The notes under the pieces are model-generated. The model was not told the DNA's origin. It did not search any database and was given only the letters and a program-made list of their open reading frames with translations. A program made the position numbers and the translations under genes. Shown here piece after piece: positions 29,034 through 42,857 of a DNA stretch of 64,000 nt (position 1 is its first letter; every line of letters begins with the position of its first letter). Where the stretch lies: contig JANSYI010000018.1 in assembly GCA_024742475.1 (NCBI GenBank), forward strand, positions 62,001 to 126,000, in the 5' to 3' direction. The stretch comes from a bacterium. Lineage in GTDB: Bacteria > Myxococcota_A > Polyangia > Nannocystales > Nannocystaceae.

Positions 29034-29565
29034 TTAGTCCTCGACCTCCTCGACGCTCAGCGCGCCGGTTTCCGCGAGGAACGCCTTGGTGTCCTCGGCG
29101 TCGTAACGGGGGTCGCGTGCTTCGATCGCGATGAAGAAGCGGTCGTCGGTGACCCGGGCGAACCTCTTCGAGTTGAAGACCGAGTGGTACAGCTGCGGCA
29201 GTCGGTTGAGACCGAGCATGCCGAAGACAGCGCCGAACGATCCGAGCAGGATGCCGGGCTCGAACGTCACCGGGACGAACGCCGGGTAACTGTTGAACGG
29301 CTTCTGCGCGATGATGAGCGGGTAGTCGACCGCGCTCATCCAGTACTGCATGAGGAAGCCCAGGCCGGCCCCGGTGAAGCCCATCACGCAGACGATCCAC
29401 GGCACGAGCGAGGACCGCAGGCCCATCGCCTTCTCGAGTCCGTGCACGGGGAACGGAGTGTAGGCATCCCACGCGGCGTAGCCGGCGTCCCGGACCTGCT
29501 CACACGCGTGATACAGGTCCTGCGGATTTTCGTACTCGGCCATCAGGCCGAAGACCTTCGGTGCT

Positions 29566-29573
<8 letters not shown>
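29034..29573 (-). CDS. actD: Alternative Complex III subunit ActD (DUF3341)
   Basis: 179 residues with the DUF3341 layout: a soluble N-terminus with VFGLMAEYENPQDLYHACEQ and YTPFPVHGLEKAMG, then two membrane helices (~55-80 and ~105-130) and a cytoplasmic tail. ActD sits at the cytoplasmic face against ActC. The ATG lies inside the end of actC (8-base overlap). Confidence 0.92.
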
Positions 29574-34754
<5,181 letters not shown>

Positions 34755-34770
34755 CGGTCGAAATCCCCGG

Positions 34771-35439
34771 TTATCGGTGACATCCCGAGCAGTGGACCGG
34801 CGGGTTCACCTTGCGCTTGCGCTCGGGATCGCGGTCCGGGTCGTAGGTTTCTTCGTCGGCGTCCCAGTTCATGTTGGTGACCTGGTCGAGCGGCCGGAGG
34901 TTGGGCGTCGGATTGCGGTGGCAATCGAGGCACCAACCCATGGAGAGCGGCTGATCCTGCGAGACGACGACCATTTGGTCGATGCGTCCGTGGCACGACG
35001 CGCAGCCAACCCCCGCCGCAACGTGCGGCGCGTGGTTGAAGTACGCGTAGTCTGGCAGCATGTGCACCCGGACCCACTCGATCGCCTCGCCGGTCTCCCA
35101 ACTCTTCTTGAGGTTCTCGATGCGACCCTCGTAGGGGCCACCGGGGTTGGTGGTCTGCACGAGCCCGTCGTGGCAGTTCATGCAGGTTTGGGTGGGGGGG
35201 ATCGCAGCCATCGCCGCGTACTCCACCGTGTTGTGGCAGTAGCGGCAGTCCATTCCCATCTCACCTGCGTGCAGCTTGTGGCTGTACGGCACCGGCTGTT
35301 TCGGCTGGTAGCCGACGTCGGTGTAGAGCGGGGAGAAGTAGTACCAAACAAAGAAGATGGCACCGGCCCCGGCGATGGGAGCGACCAGTCCGAGTACGAC
35401 TGGGATTGCGTTCGTCCAGCGAGGAAAGATGGCAGGCAT
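34771..35439 (-). CDS. actA: Alternative Complex III pentaheme cytochrome c ActA
   Basis: 222 residues. An N-terminal membrane helix (~12-35) is followed by five CxxCH motifs starting at residues 65, 86, 146, 170 and 217 (CRYCH, CMNCH, CASCH, CLDCH, CSGCH). This is the standard ActA arrangement of the first gene of the act operon. GGTGA precedes the ATG. All five hemes depend on a c-type maturation system, supplied by the ccm genes in this window. Confidence 0.96.
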   Translation of the reverse strand: MPAIFPRWTNAIPVVLGLVAPIAGAGAIFFVWYYFSPLYTDVGYQPKQPVPYSHKLHAGEMGMDCRYCHNTVEYAAMAAIPPTQTCMNCHDGLVQTTNPGGPYEGRIENLKKSWETGEAIEWVRVHMLPDYAYFNHAPHVAAGVGCASCHGRIDQMVVVSQDQPLSMGWCLDCHRNPTPNLRPLDQVTNMNWDADEETYDPDRDPERKRKVNPPVHCSGCHR

Positions 35440-35887
35440 CTAGTTCACCGTGATGTGACCGTGGTCGAGGTCCGGGTTGGAGCCTGCGGCATCGCGACCT
35501 CGCGATGAAACAAACCCGCCGTCCTCGACGTTTGATTGAGTGAAGGAGGCCGCCCGTTGATTGGGCGTCGCGAAAGTCGCTTGTGACGCGCCGAACCGCA
35601 CCGCATTGCTCGCGCAGAGGGCCTGGGGCCCCCGAACGATGGTGCGAGTGAAATTGGCGGCGAGGGGAGGTGCGTACATCCCGCTGAATCCGGCGCGGAC
35701 CCTATCAATTGCGACAGGTCGCCGCAACAAGGGAATGTGTCCTGAAGCGGAAGAAACCGTGTTTCTGCGGCTTCTGAGCGGGAAAGAGTGCCCGGTGCGA
35801 GAGAGTGATCACCACGGCCGTGACCGAAGCGATCGCCCGCGCAGGGTTTGCGGGTGGGACAGAGGTTCGCCCCGGCCTTCGACATCG
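35440..35887. other. 448-bp intergenic region upstream of actA, likely promoter region
   Basis: No supported gene. This gap separates the ctaB/SCO/cytochrome transcript from actA and is less GC-rich than its surroundings near 35700-35770, as expected for a control region. On the minus strand TTGTTG (35730-35725), 17 bases, and TGATAG (35707-35702) form a weak sigma-70-like pair that would leave a leader of about 255 bases. A GGGCC-TGG-GGCCC hairpin lies at 35619-35631 within that leader. The promoter assignment is tentative. Confidence 0.5.
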
Positions 35888-36316
35888 TCATGACGCCTCC
35901 GCCGGCGCCGCGGTCCAGCGCGGCGAAAAGGTCTTGAGGTACTGGATGATGGCGTGGCGATCGGCGTCGGCGAGGCCGCCAAACGCGGGCATACCGTTCT
36001 TGGGCTTGCCGTTGCGGATCGTCGCGTCGATGTCTTCGTCGGTGGGCAGCTCGCCCTCGCCGGTGGACTTGTACGCGTAGTCCGCCTGTCGAAAGTCGCG
36101 GGGCCGCTTCGCCAACCCGGTGGCCGCAGGACCCTGCCCCGATCCGTCGGGTCCGTGGCAGCTCGCGCAGCGCATCTCGTAGCTGCGGTGACCCGCGTTG
36201 AGGACCTCGGCGGCGACCTCCGTGCCCCCCAGGGTGACCGGCGCGGTGAACTTGGGCGGATCTTCCCCGCAAGCTGCGGCGAGCGCGACGACTCCGAGAA
36301 CGACCGCCACCCTCAT
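35888..36316 (-). CDS. Small cytochrome c lipoprotein
   Basis: 142 residues. A lipoprotein signal ending LAAAC (Cys16), a cytochrome c fold with CASCH (50-54), and Met109 in NGMPAFGGL as likely sixth ligand. ATG overlaps the upstream SCO stop (ATGA). As a membrane-attached monoheme cytochrome between the SCO gene and the act operon, it may carry electrons to the oxidase or another terminal acceptor. An open frame starting in its stop codon does not look coding. Confidence 0.88.
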   Translation of the reverse strand: MRVAVVLGVVALAAACGEDPPKFTAPVTLGGTEVAAEVLNAGHRSYEMRCASCHGPDGSGQGPAATGLAKRPRDFRQADYAYKSTGEGELPTDEDIDATIRNGKPKNGMPAFGGLADADRHAIIQYLKTFSPRWTAAPAEAS

Positions 36317-36993
36317 CGTCCCGTCTTTGCGAGCATCATGACGCGGTCGGCTCGCTCGTAGAGTTCGTCGAGACCGCCGTCGGCGTTGGGGGTGGGGTCG
36401 AGGCCGTAGAATCCGCGGACGTTGCCCTCGGCGTCGACCAGCGCGAGTTTGGTGGAGTGTGCAATGTCGAAGAGGCCGTCCTTTTGGGTGCGCTCTCCGA
36501 CCCCGAGCTTGAAGCCGTCTTCGAGCAAGGCGGTGATCGCCGCCAGGTCGCCGGTGACGAAGCGCCACGCCTCGTCATCTTCGGTGGCGAACTCGTCGTG
36601 GTAGGCGGAGAGGACCTCGGGCGTGTCGTGCTCGGGGTCGACGGAGAACGACACCATCTTCACGCCGATGCCATTGCGCTCGAACCGGTCGTAGAGGTCC
36701 TGCATGGCGCGGGTGACCGCGGGACAGCTGCTCGGGCAGCGCGTGAACACGAACCCCGCGACCCAGACCTGGCCCTCGAGCGTCTCGGGCGTGAACGCGT
36801 TGCCTTCATGGTCGACGAGCGCGTAGTCGTCCGGCAGCGTGAACATGACCTCGGGTGGCTCGGGGATGTGCCGCATGAACGGGCGCACCGCCGTGATCGC
36901 GATGATCGACAGCCCACCGGCGATGAACCAGATGTACTTGCGGAAGAACTTCAGCCACGGAGGAGGCTCGAAGTCGGGTGGAGGCGCGGGCAT
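36313..36993 (-). CDS. SCO1/SenC copper chaperone, N-terminally anchored
   Basis: 226 residues. One N-terminal membrane helix (~20-40), then a SCO thioredoxin fold with Cys86-x3-Cys90 (FTRCPSSCPAV), the VSFSVDPEHDTPEVL segment, and His179 in DIAHSTKLAL. All copper ligands are present. This is the classic SCO layout and differs from the C-terminally anchored SCO at 24919-25866; the two may serve different steps of CuA assembly. It follows ctaB after a 14-base gap. Confidence 0.92.
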   Translation of the reverse strand: MPAPPPDFEPPPWLKFFRKYIWFIAGGLSIIAITAVRPFMRHIPEPPEVMFTLPDDYALVDHEGNAFTPETLEGQVWVAGFVFTRCPSSCPAVTRAMQDLYDRFERNGIGVKMVSFSVDPEHDTPEVLSAYHDEFATEDDEAWRFVTGDLAAITALLEDGFKLGVGERTQKDGLFDIAHSTKLALVDAEGNVRGFYGLDPTPNADGGLDELYERADRVMMLAKTGR

Positions 36994-37007
36994 CGACGGA
37001 CCTGACT

Positions 37008-37886
37008 TCAAAGAAGGACGTCGGCGACCAGCGCCACGGTGAGGGCCGGCAGATACACCAGCGAGGCGAGGAAGTAGTTGCGGGCCCACTTCACGCCCGC
37101 GTCGTTGTCGAGGCCGGTGAAGCTCCACCCCAAGAACGCGGCGCCCAAGAGCGCGGCGCAGACCCAGTAGATGGCCCCTGCCCCGCCGATGGGGACGAGC
37201 AGCAGCGACAGCGGCACCAGCACCATCGCCCAGGCGACGGCCTGAATCTTGGCGACGGCGTCACCGCGCACGAGCGGCACCACCTTGATGCCTGCGCGCG
37301 CGTACTCCTGCTTTCGATACAGGGCGATGGCGATGAAGTGGGGGAGCTGCCAGACCAGCAGAATGAAGAACAGGACCAGCGCCGGAGGGTCGATGCTGCC
37401 CGTGACCGCCGTCCAACCCAGCAGCGGCGGTGCAGCACCGGGGACGGCTCCGATGATCAGCGCCGCGGGCGTCTTGTACTTGAGGGGGGTGTAGACGGCG
37501 ACGTAGCTGAGGATGGAAAGCCCCGCGAGCGCTGCCGTGAGCAGGTTCGCCCCCACCGCGAGCACCACGATCGACGCCAGGCTCAGCGCCGCGGCGAACT
37601 TGAACGCCGCCGCAGGGCGAATGCGTCCAGCCGGCAGCGGGCGACGCTTCGTTCGGGACATCAGCCCGTCGGTGTTGCGCTCCCACCACATGTTGAAGGC
37701 ATTGGCGCCTCCCACGGCGAGCGCGATGCCCAGGAAGGTCGAGACGATCGTGAACCAGCTGGTGGACTCGCCCGCGGCAGCGTGCGGGGCCAGAGCCATC
37801 CCGCCGGCCGCCATCAGCAGGCACATCCGGGTGATCGAGGGCTTCGTCAGGGCGACGAAGTCGGCAGTCTTGGTTTGGCCTCTCAC
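37008..37886 (-). CDS. ctaB: Protoheme IX farnesyltransferase (heme O synthase)
   Basis: 292 residues, about nine membrane helices, UbiA prenyltransferase family. It adds a farnesyl group to heme B to give heme O for the oxidase. The first aspartate-rich type motif reads NMWWERNTDGLMSRTKRRPLP and the second region YKTPAALIIGAVPGAAPPLLG matches CtaB. The GTG at 37886 follows GAAGGGG and overlaps the stop of the Cys-rich gene (GTGA). No ctaA (heme A synthase) is seen in the window. Confidence 0.93.
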   Translation of the reverse strand: MRGQTKTADFVALTKPSITRMCLLMAAGGMALAPHAAAGESTSWFTIVSTFLGIALAVGGANAFNMWWERNTDGLMSRTKRRPLPAGRIRPAAAFKFAAALSLASIVVLAVGANLLTAALAGLSILSYVAVYTPLKYKTPAALIIGAVPGAAPPLLGWTAVTGSIDPPALVLFFILLVWQLPHFIAIALYRKQEYARAGIKVVPLVRGDAVAKIQAVAWAMVLVPLSLLLVPIGGAGAIYWVCAALLGAAFLGWSFTGLDNDAGVKWARNYFLASLVYLPALTVALVADVLL

Positions 37887-38344
37887 AGCGCGACCCCTTC
37901 TTGCCCGTGTCGGCAGAAACTGTCGATAGCTCGGTATGCGCTGGCGCACGCGCAAGTTTTGCGGTTGGTGCACGGCGTACCGCGGGCTTCGCATTGATCG
38001 AACACCCACTTGGCTTTCGCCGACGACAGGTCCACCGACTCGCACGTCTCGGAGCGATCGCGACCCATCAGGCAGTGGGTCATCACCATCGGCACGCCGT
38101 TGTCGCACAGCGGTTTGTTCGCCGCGCAGTCGCCGTGCCACTCGAGCACCGCGCCGATGCAGCCTTCGGTGTCGAGCGTCTTGCCGAGCTCGCCCATCAT
38201 CTTCGTGGTCTCGGCGAAGTGATCCCGGCTCTGCACGAGCTGCCGGTACCCCGCCGCGCCCATGAGAACGACGATGGCGACGATGCCTCCGAGCACCCAG
38301 CGAAGCTTGGGACCCGATTGCTCTGCGTGTTCCACGCTCGGCAC
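37883..38344 (-). CDS. Cys-rich membrane-anchored protein preceding ctaB
   Basis: 153 residues; not recognised. One N-terminal membrane helix (WVLGGIVAIVVLMGAAG) is followed by an extracytoplasmic domain with 11 cysteines, including GTPCTNRKTCACAS and GDCAANKPLCDNG. It is coupled to ctaB by a GTGA overlap, so it heads the ctaB-SCO-cytochrome transcript. The cysteine density suggests a disulfide-rich or metal-binding fold that could help copper or heme delivery, but there is no motif match to prove it. The start may be GTG 38344 or GTG 38335. Confidence 0.65.
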   Translation of the reverse strand: MPSVEHAEQSGPKLRWVLGGIVAIVVLMGAAGYRQLVQSRDHFAETTKMMGELGKTLDTEGCIGAVLEWHGDCAANKPLCDNGVPMVMTHCLMGRDRSETCESVDLSSAKAKWVFDQCEARGTPCTNRKTCACASAYRAIDSFCRHGQEGVAL

Positions 38345-38557
38345 GCGCGGGTTCTAGCGCTAACCGCAGAGACGGTCAACGCTGCGCCAGGCCCGCTGGA
38401 ACCCCCGAATTCCGGGCCTGCGCGGCGCCCAACGGCGCTGGCCGGCCCCTGGCCCGTCGCTGCGTGCCGATCGACGAACGATGAGAGTTCGCGCGCCCCA
38501 TTTCCAAGGCGCGCGCATGTTCTGCGCCACGACGATCGCGCCTGCTATCGTCCCCAA

Positions 38558-39316
38558 ATGAACCCGAAGGTGTGGCTTTGCATGGTGGCGGGCGCGCTCG
38601 CGCTGGCGGGTTGCGACGACGGCGGCGGCGCCGACGAAGACTCGACCACGGGCGCGGCGTCCTCGAGTGGGGATGGCGTGCAGACGACGATCCCGGTCAC
38701 CTCGGTGACCGAGTCGAGCACCGACCCGACGAGCTCCGTCTCGTCGAGCAGCAGCACCGGCGAGTTCAGCGACACGGACACCGATGCCTCGAGCAGCAGC
38801 GGTGGCGAAACCGACACGTCGACCTCGAGCACCACGGGTGCGGCGGAGTCGTCCTCGAGCACCGGCGCTGGCGACGACACCACGACGGGCGAGCCCATGG
38901 CGTGGGACGTGGAGTGGTGCAACCTTCAGTTTCCGCCCACGATCGAGGGGACGACCGAGACGATGACCACCGCGTACTCGCGCGTCTACGTCGAAGGGCT
39001 CACCGACCTCACCCCGACGAACAACCCCGACGCGCTGCTCGAGGTCGAGTTCGGGTACGGAGACGATGGCTCCGACCCTGCCGATGGCTGGACGTGGGTC
39101 GCAGGCGTGCCCAACGGCGGGTGGGACGGCTCTGCCGTCGGCGCGCCCAACAACGACGAGTACCAAGGCGACCTTCAGTTTGCTGCCGCGGGGACCTACG
39201 ACTACGCCGCGCGCGTCTCCGGTGACGGGGGCAAGACCTGGGTCTACTGCGATCTCGATGGGCTGGTCGAGGGAGGCTATTCGTCGGACCAGGCGGGTAG
39301 CGCGACAATCCAATAG
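38558..39316 (+). CDS. Lipoprotein with Ser/Thr/Asp/Gly linker and beta-sandwich domain
   Basis: 252 residues. Lipobox ALAGC is followed by a ~90-residue linker of Ser, Thr, Asp, Gly and Glu. The C-terminal ~130 residues have a beta-rich look with YVEGLTDLTPTNNPDALLEV, WTWVAGVPN, NNDEYQGDLQF and TYDYAARVSGDGGKTWVYC, and two conserved-looking Cys (EWCNLQFP and VYCDLDG). This linker plus domain is a recurring lipoprotein type in Nannocystales; the function is unknown. TATCGT six bases before the ATG and no Shine-Dalgarno suggest a leaderless mRNA. Confidence 0.8.
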   Translation: MNPKVWLCMVAGALALAGCDDGGGADEDSTTGAASSSGDGVQTTIPVTSVTESSTDPTSSVSSSSSTGEFSDTDTDASSSSGGETDTSTSSTTGAAESSSSTGAGDDTTTGEPMAWDVEWCNLQFPPTIEGTTETMTTAYSRVYVEGLTDLTPTNNPDALLEVEFGYGDDGSDPADGWTWVAGVPNGGWDGSAVGAPNNDEYQGDLQFAAAGTYDYAARVSGDGGKTWVYCDLDGLVEGGYSSDQAGSATIQ

Positions 39317-39320
39317 GCCC

Positions 39321-40286
39321 ATGCTTCGACGAGCCGCGGGTGTCCTCGGAGGGCACGCATGGACGGTGCTGGCCGACGCGAAACACCGCGTTCGGCCGGT
39401 CGTCGTCCCCTCGTCCGTCCCATGGTCGACCGATGTCGATGATGGCCACGGAGGACAGGTACGCCTGACGGGACGCTACGCCGCGCTGCCCGGTGCCGAC
39501 ATCGCCGTGTTGATCGTTCACGGGCTCGGCGGCTCCTCGCAGAGCGGATACGACCGCGCCCTCGCTCGCGCCGCGGCCGACCGCGGCTGGTCGAGCCTCC
39601 GCATCGACCTGCGGGGTGCCGATGGCAGCGGCGAGGACGTCTACCACGCGGGGCTGGCCGAAGACCTGCGTGCGGCGCTCGAGTCCGCGGCGCTACGCGA
39701 GTACGCGGCCGTGCACGTCGTGGGGGTGTCGCTGGGCGGACACGCCACGCTCCGGCTGGCGCTGGGACCCGTGCCCAGGCTCGGCGCGGTGGTGGCGATC
39801 AGCAGCCCCCTCGACCTCGCCGCGTCCTGTGCTGCAATCGACCGCCGCCGCGCATTTGCGTATCGACACCACGTCCTGCGGTCCCTCAAGGCCTCGTACC
39901 GGCAGGTCGTCGCCCGCCACCATCGCGGGCCGCGGGTCCCGAGCCCGCAGGACACGGTCGAGGCGGTCCGCACCATCTGGGACTGGGACCGCACGGTGGT
40001 GGTGCCCCGGTACGGGTTCGCGGACGTGTCCGACTATCACGGCAGCATGAGCGTGGGTCCGCACCTGCGCGCGCTGACCTGCCCGGCGCTGTACGTCGGC
40101 TCGCCCTTCGATCCGATGGTGCCCGGCAACGCGGTGCGGCCCTCTCTCGACGCGGCCGGGGACGCCATGCGCATCGTCATGCTGGACAGAGGCGGCCACG
40201 TCGGCCTTCCAGCACCCACGCTCGATCGCGACGCCGCCCCCACGCTGTGGGCGCAGGTCATGGCCTGGCTCGATGCGCCTCTCTAG
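39321..40286 (+). CDS. Alpha/beta hydrolase, YheT-like
   Basis: 321 residues. Alpha/beta hydrolase fold with VLIVHGLGGSSQSGY (oxyanion region), a nucleophile elbow GVSLGGHA, an acid in GSPFDPMVP, and a catalytic His in GGHVGLP. The RIDLRGADGSGEDVYHAG block resembles the YheT/UPF0017 group, which includes esterases of unclear substrate. It starts four bases after the lipoprotein stop, so the two share a transcript. It converges with the TlpA-like gene. Confidence 0.85.
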   Translation: MLRRAAGVLGGHAWTVLADAKHRVRPVVVPSSVPWSTDVDDGHGGQVRLTGRYAALPGADIAVLIVHGLGGSSQSGYDRALARAAADRGWSSLRIDLRGADGSGEDVYHAGLAEDLRAALESAALREYAAVHVVGVSLGGHATLRLALGPVPRLGAVVAISSPLDLAASCAAIDRRRAFAYRHHVLRSLKASYRQVVARHHRGPRVPSPQDTVEAVRTIWDWDRTVVVPRYGFADVSDYHGSMSVGPHLRALTCPALYVGSPFDPMVPGNAVRPSLDAAGDAMRIVMLDRGGHVGLPAPTLDRDAAPTLWAQVMAWLDAPL

Positions 40287-40298
40287 CAGCGAGAACGG

Positions 40299-41225
40299 CT
40301 AGCGACCGTCGCCAACCGTGCCGTCGACGCAGTGAAACGCCTCGGGGTTGCCCCATTTGCGCACGTTGACGAACGCAGCGCTGAGCCGGCCGGCTTCGTC
40401 GACGAAGAACGTGTCGGGGATCTTCTCGCTGCCGTAGGCGACGTTGACGGAGTTGGTCGGATCCCACAGCACGTTGACCTTCGTGGAGACCACGGGCGCC
40501 TTGGACATGTCTGGGGTGCCGTCGGCGTTCTTGGGGCGCTCGGCCAGCGACATGCGCTCGAGGAACGGGAGGATGTCTTCTCGCTTCTGGTCGATGCTGA
40601 TCGCCAAGATGACGACGTCGTCACGCCCGTCGATGCGCTCGGCGAGCTGGTCGAGCTGTGGCCATTCGGTGATGCACGGCTCGCACCACGTCGCCCAGAA
40701 GTTGACGAGCACGAGCTTGCCCCGGAAGTCCTCGAGCGAGACCGCGTTGCCCTCGAGATCCTGCACCTCGAAGGCCGGCGCCATGAACGGCTCGCGCGAC
40801 TCGATGGTGGTGGCCTGGCTGTCGAGGTCGAAGGCGATCGAGAGCGCCTCGCTGCCGGGCAGGTCGAGCCCGAAGACGACCGGCTCGGACCCCTCGGACG
40901 CCACCACGAGCTCTTGCGGACCGTGGGGGAGCAGCAAGGTGGCCTTGCCCTCGTCATCGGTGGTCGCCATGCCCTTGCCGGCCGGCCCGGGGTTGAAGAC
41001 GGCGCCCGAGATCGGGACGCCGCCGCGCGTGACGGTGGCGGTGACCTGGGATCGAAACTCGGGCGAGAGCGCGCCGCAGATCGCCGCGTTCTGCACCTCG
41101 ACGGCGCCGCGAATCGACCAGGCGAACATGAAGACCAGCAGTCCGCCCACGCCGATGTACAGCAGGTACACCAGCATCCCGAACGCGTCGGGACCGGTCT
41201 TCGGTTGTGGCTTCGCCTCGCTCAC
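40299..41225 (-). CDS. TlpA/ResA-like membrane-anchored thioredoxin
   Basis: 308 residues. One membrane helix near the N-terminus (~16-38), a beta-rich carboxypeptidase-regulatory-like domain (~58-135), then a thioredoxin domain with the active site Trp-Cys181-Glu-Pro-Cys184 (NFWATWCEPC) and cis-Pro region KIPDTFFVDE. The oxidised or reduced role is not set by sequence alone, but membrane-tethered WCxPC proteins commonly reduce apocytochrome cysteines (CcmG/ResA) or serve CuA assembly. Since the ccm operon here lacks ccmG, this is a candidate. GTG start. Confidence 0.82.
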   Translation of the reverse strand: MSEAKPQPKTGPDAFGMLVYLLYIGVGGLLVFMFAWSIRGAVEVQNAAICGALSPEFRSQVTATVTRGGVPISGAVFNPGPAGKGMATTDDEGKATLLLPHGPQELVVASEGSEPVVFGLDLPGSEALSIAFDLDSQATTIESREPFMAPAFEVQDLEGNAVSLEDFRGKLVLVNFWATWCEPCITEWPQLDQLAERIDGRDDVVILAISIDQKREDILPFLERMSLAERPKNADGTPDMSKAPVVSTKVNVLWDPTNSVNVAYGSEKIPDTFFVDEAGRLSAAFVNVRKWGNPEAFHCVDGTVGDGR

Positions 41226-41273
41226 TGGCGTGAACCTAGCAGCCCGCAGCGCGATGCGTCACCCGCGGGGAGC

Positions 41274-42692
41274 TCACGGGTCTGGCGCGACCGCTTCGGC
41301 CATGATCGCCGCGTAGACACCCACCTTGGGCGTGCCTGCGTCGACCAGCGCCTGGGCCATGGGTCGCTGCGCCGCGACGGTCTGCCGCAGCGTCTCGAGC
41401 GGCACCGCGCCGCGGACGTAGTGGCCGTTGACGAAGGTGGCCGGCGTGGAGCGAACGCCCAGCTCGCGGGCGAGCGCCACGTCGGCGGCGATTCGGGCCT
41501 CGACCTGCGGGTCGGCCATGTCGGCCTCGAACTTGGCCACGTCGAGGTCGAGCGCCTCGGCGATGGAGACGAAGTCACCCGAGCGTACGGCGTCGCGCGA
41601 CTCGAACAGCGCGTCGTGCATCTCCCAGTACTTGCCCTGTCGGTCCGCGGCGAGCGCGGCCTTGGCGGCGTCGCGGGCCTGCGGGTGCGAGGGGATCGGT
41701 AGCTGCATCGACACGACACGCACGTCGTGTTCGACCTCGAGCAACGCGTGCAGCGAGGGCGCGATCCTCGAGCAGTAGGGGCACTGAAAGTCGCTGAAGA
41801 CCGCCACGGTCACGAGCGCGTCCGCAGGGCCCATCGCGGGTCGGTCCTCGACGTCGACGGGATACGTGACATCGGGGTCGAGGCCCCCCGGTGCCGGCGG
41901 GGGCGAGGGCGGGTTGGGGTCGCGGCTGCGACGCTGCTTGACCGCGTCCTTCATGAGCGCGGCGTAGACCTCGCCCGCAGGCGTGCCCTCGTCGACCATG
42001 CGCTCGGCGAGGTCGAGCTCGTACTCGAGGACTTCGATCCACTGGCCCTTGTCGCGGTAGCCGACGTAGCGATGACCGTTGACGTAGAAGACGGGCGTGC
42101 CGGTGACCCCGAGCTTCGCGCCGGCGAGCATGTCGTCGTCGACCGCCTTGGCTGCCTGCGGCGACCCGAAGTCGCGCAGGAAGGCGGCCTCGTCCATGCC
42201 CAGCGCCGCAGCGCGGGCGCCGATGTTCTTGACCGACGCGTTGGCGGCGAACAGCTCTGCGTGCATCTCCCAAAACTTGCCCTGCTGGTGCGCAGCCCAT
42301 GCGGCCTTGGCTGCGGGGAGCGCCATGCGGTGGCTCGGGAGTGGGAAGTGCTTGTAGAGGAGGCGGACGTCCTCGTCGAACTTCGCGAGCGCCTCTTCGA
42401 GGGGCTCTCGCGCCTTGGCGCAGTAGGGGCACTGGTAGTCCGCGAACTCGATGATCGTGACCAGCGCGTCGGCCGGGCCGCGGCTGGGTTCGTCGCCGCG
42501 AAGCTGGACGTCGTACCGCGTGTCGTCGTCCAAGACCGGCGGCCCCGCGAAGTCGTCCTGCACGAATCGCCCGATGCCGAAGCCCAGGCCCAGCGCCATC
42601 AAGAAGGCGAGCACGCCCATCAGCGGCCCAGAGCCCTTCTTTTCGTCTTCGTTCTCCGAAGTCGCCGTGTCGTTGGACGTATCGTCGGCCAT
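41274..42692 (-). CDS. Membrane-anchored tandem DsbA-fold protein
   Basis: 472 residues. An acidic N-terminus, one membrane helix (~22-42), and two successive DsbA/thioredoxin_4 domains. Domain 1 has Cys88-Pro-Tyr-Cys91 and cis-Pro in TGTPVFYVNG; domain 2 has Cys304-Pro-Tyr-Cys307 and STPATFVNG. Both active sites are complete. It likely oxidises or isomerises disulfides at the periplasmic side, with two sites on one chain. The start at 42692 is preferred because the longer frame upstream runs through the sigma-factor gene. Divergent from the ECF sigma gene. Confidence 0.88.
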   Translation of the reverse strand: MADDTSNDTATSENEDEKKGSGPLMGVLAFLMALGLGFGIGRFVQDDFAGPPVLDDDTRYDVQLRGDEPSRGPADALVTIIEFADYQCPYCAKAREPLEEALAKFDEDVRLLYKHFPLPSHRMALPAAKAAWAAHQQGKFWEMHAELFAANASVKNIGARAAALGMDEAAFLRDFGSPQAAKAVDDDMLAGAKLGVTGTPVFYVNGHRYVGYRDKGQWIEVLEYELDLAERMVDEGTPAGEVYAALMKDAVKQRRSRDPNPPSPPPAPGGLDPDVTYPVDVEDRPAMGPADALVTVAVFSDFQCPYCSRIAPSLHALLEVEHDVRVVSMQLPIPSHPQARDAAKAALAADRQGKYWEMHDALFESRDAVRSGDFVSIAEALDLDVAKFEADMADPQVEARIAADVALARELGVRSTPATFVNGHYVRGAVPLETLRQTVAAQRPMAQALVDAGTPKVGVYAAIMAEAVAPDP

Positions 42693-42857
42693 GGATGGCG
42701 GGGGACGGTAACAGACCTGAGAACGTTGTTGGAGGCGCGACATATCGCGCTGCGCCGGGCCGCGACATCGGGTGGCTTCGGCCCGGAGAAAAAATGAGAG
42801 CCTGGCTGCAAGGCATCGCCGAGACCGCGACATGGTGAGACGGCGCCCGCGCTCCGA

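Noticed and set aside
35445..35891. Open frame beginning in the stop codon of the small cytochrome c (ATGA)
   Set aside because: Low-complexity Ser/Arg/Pro translation, no domain, and it covers the expected promoter gap before actA.
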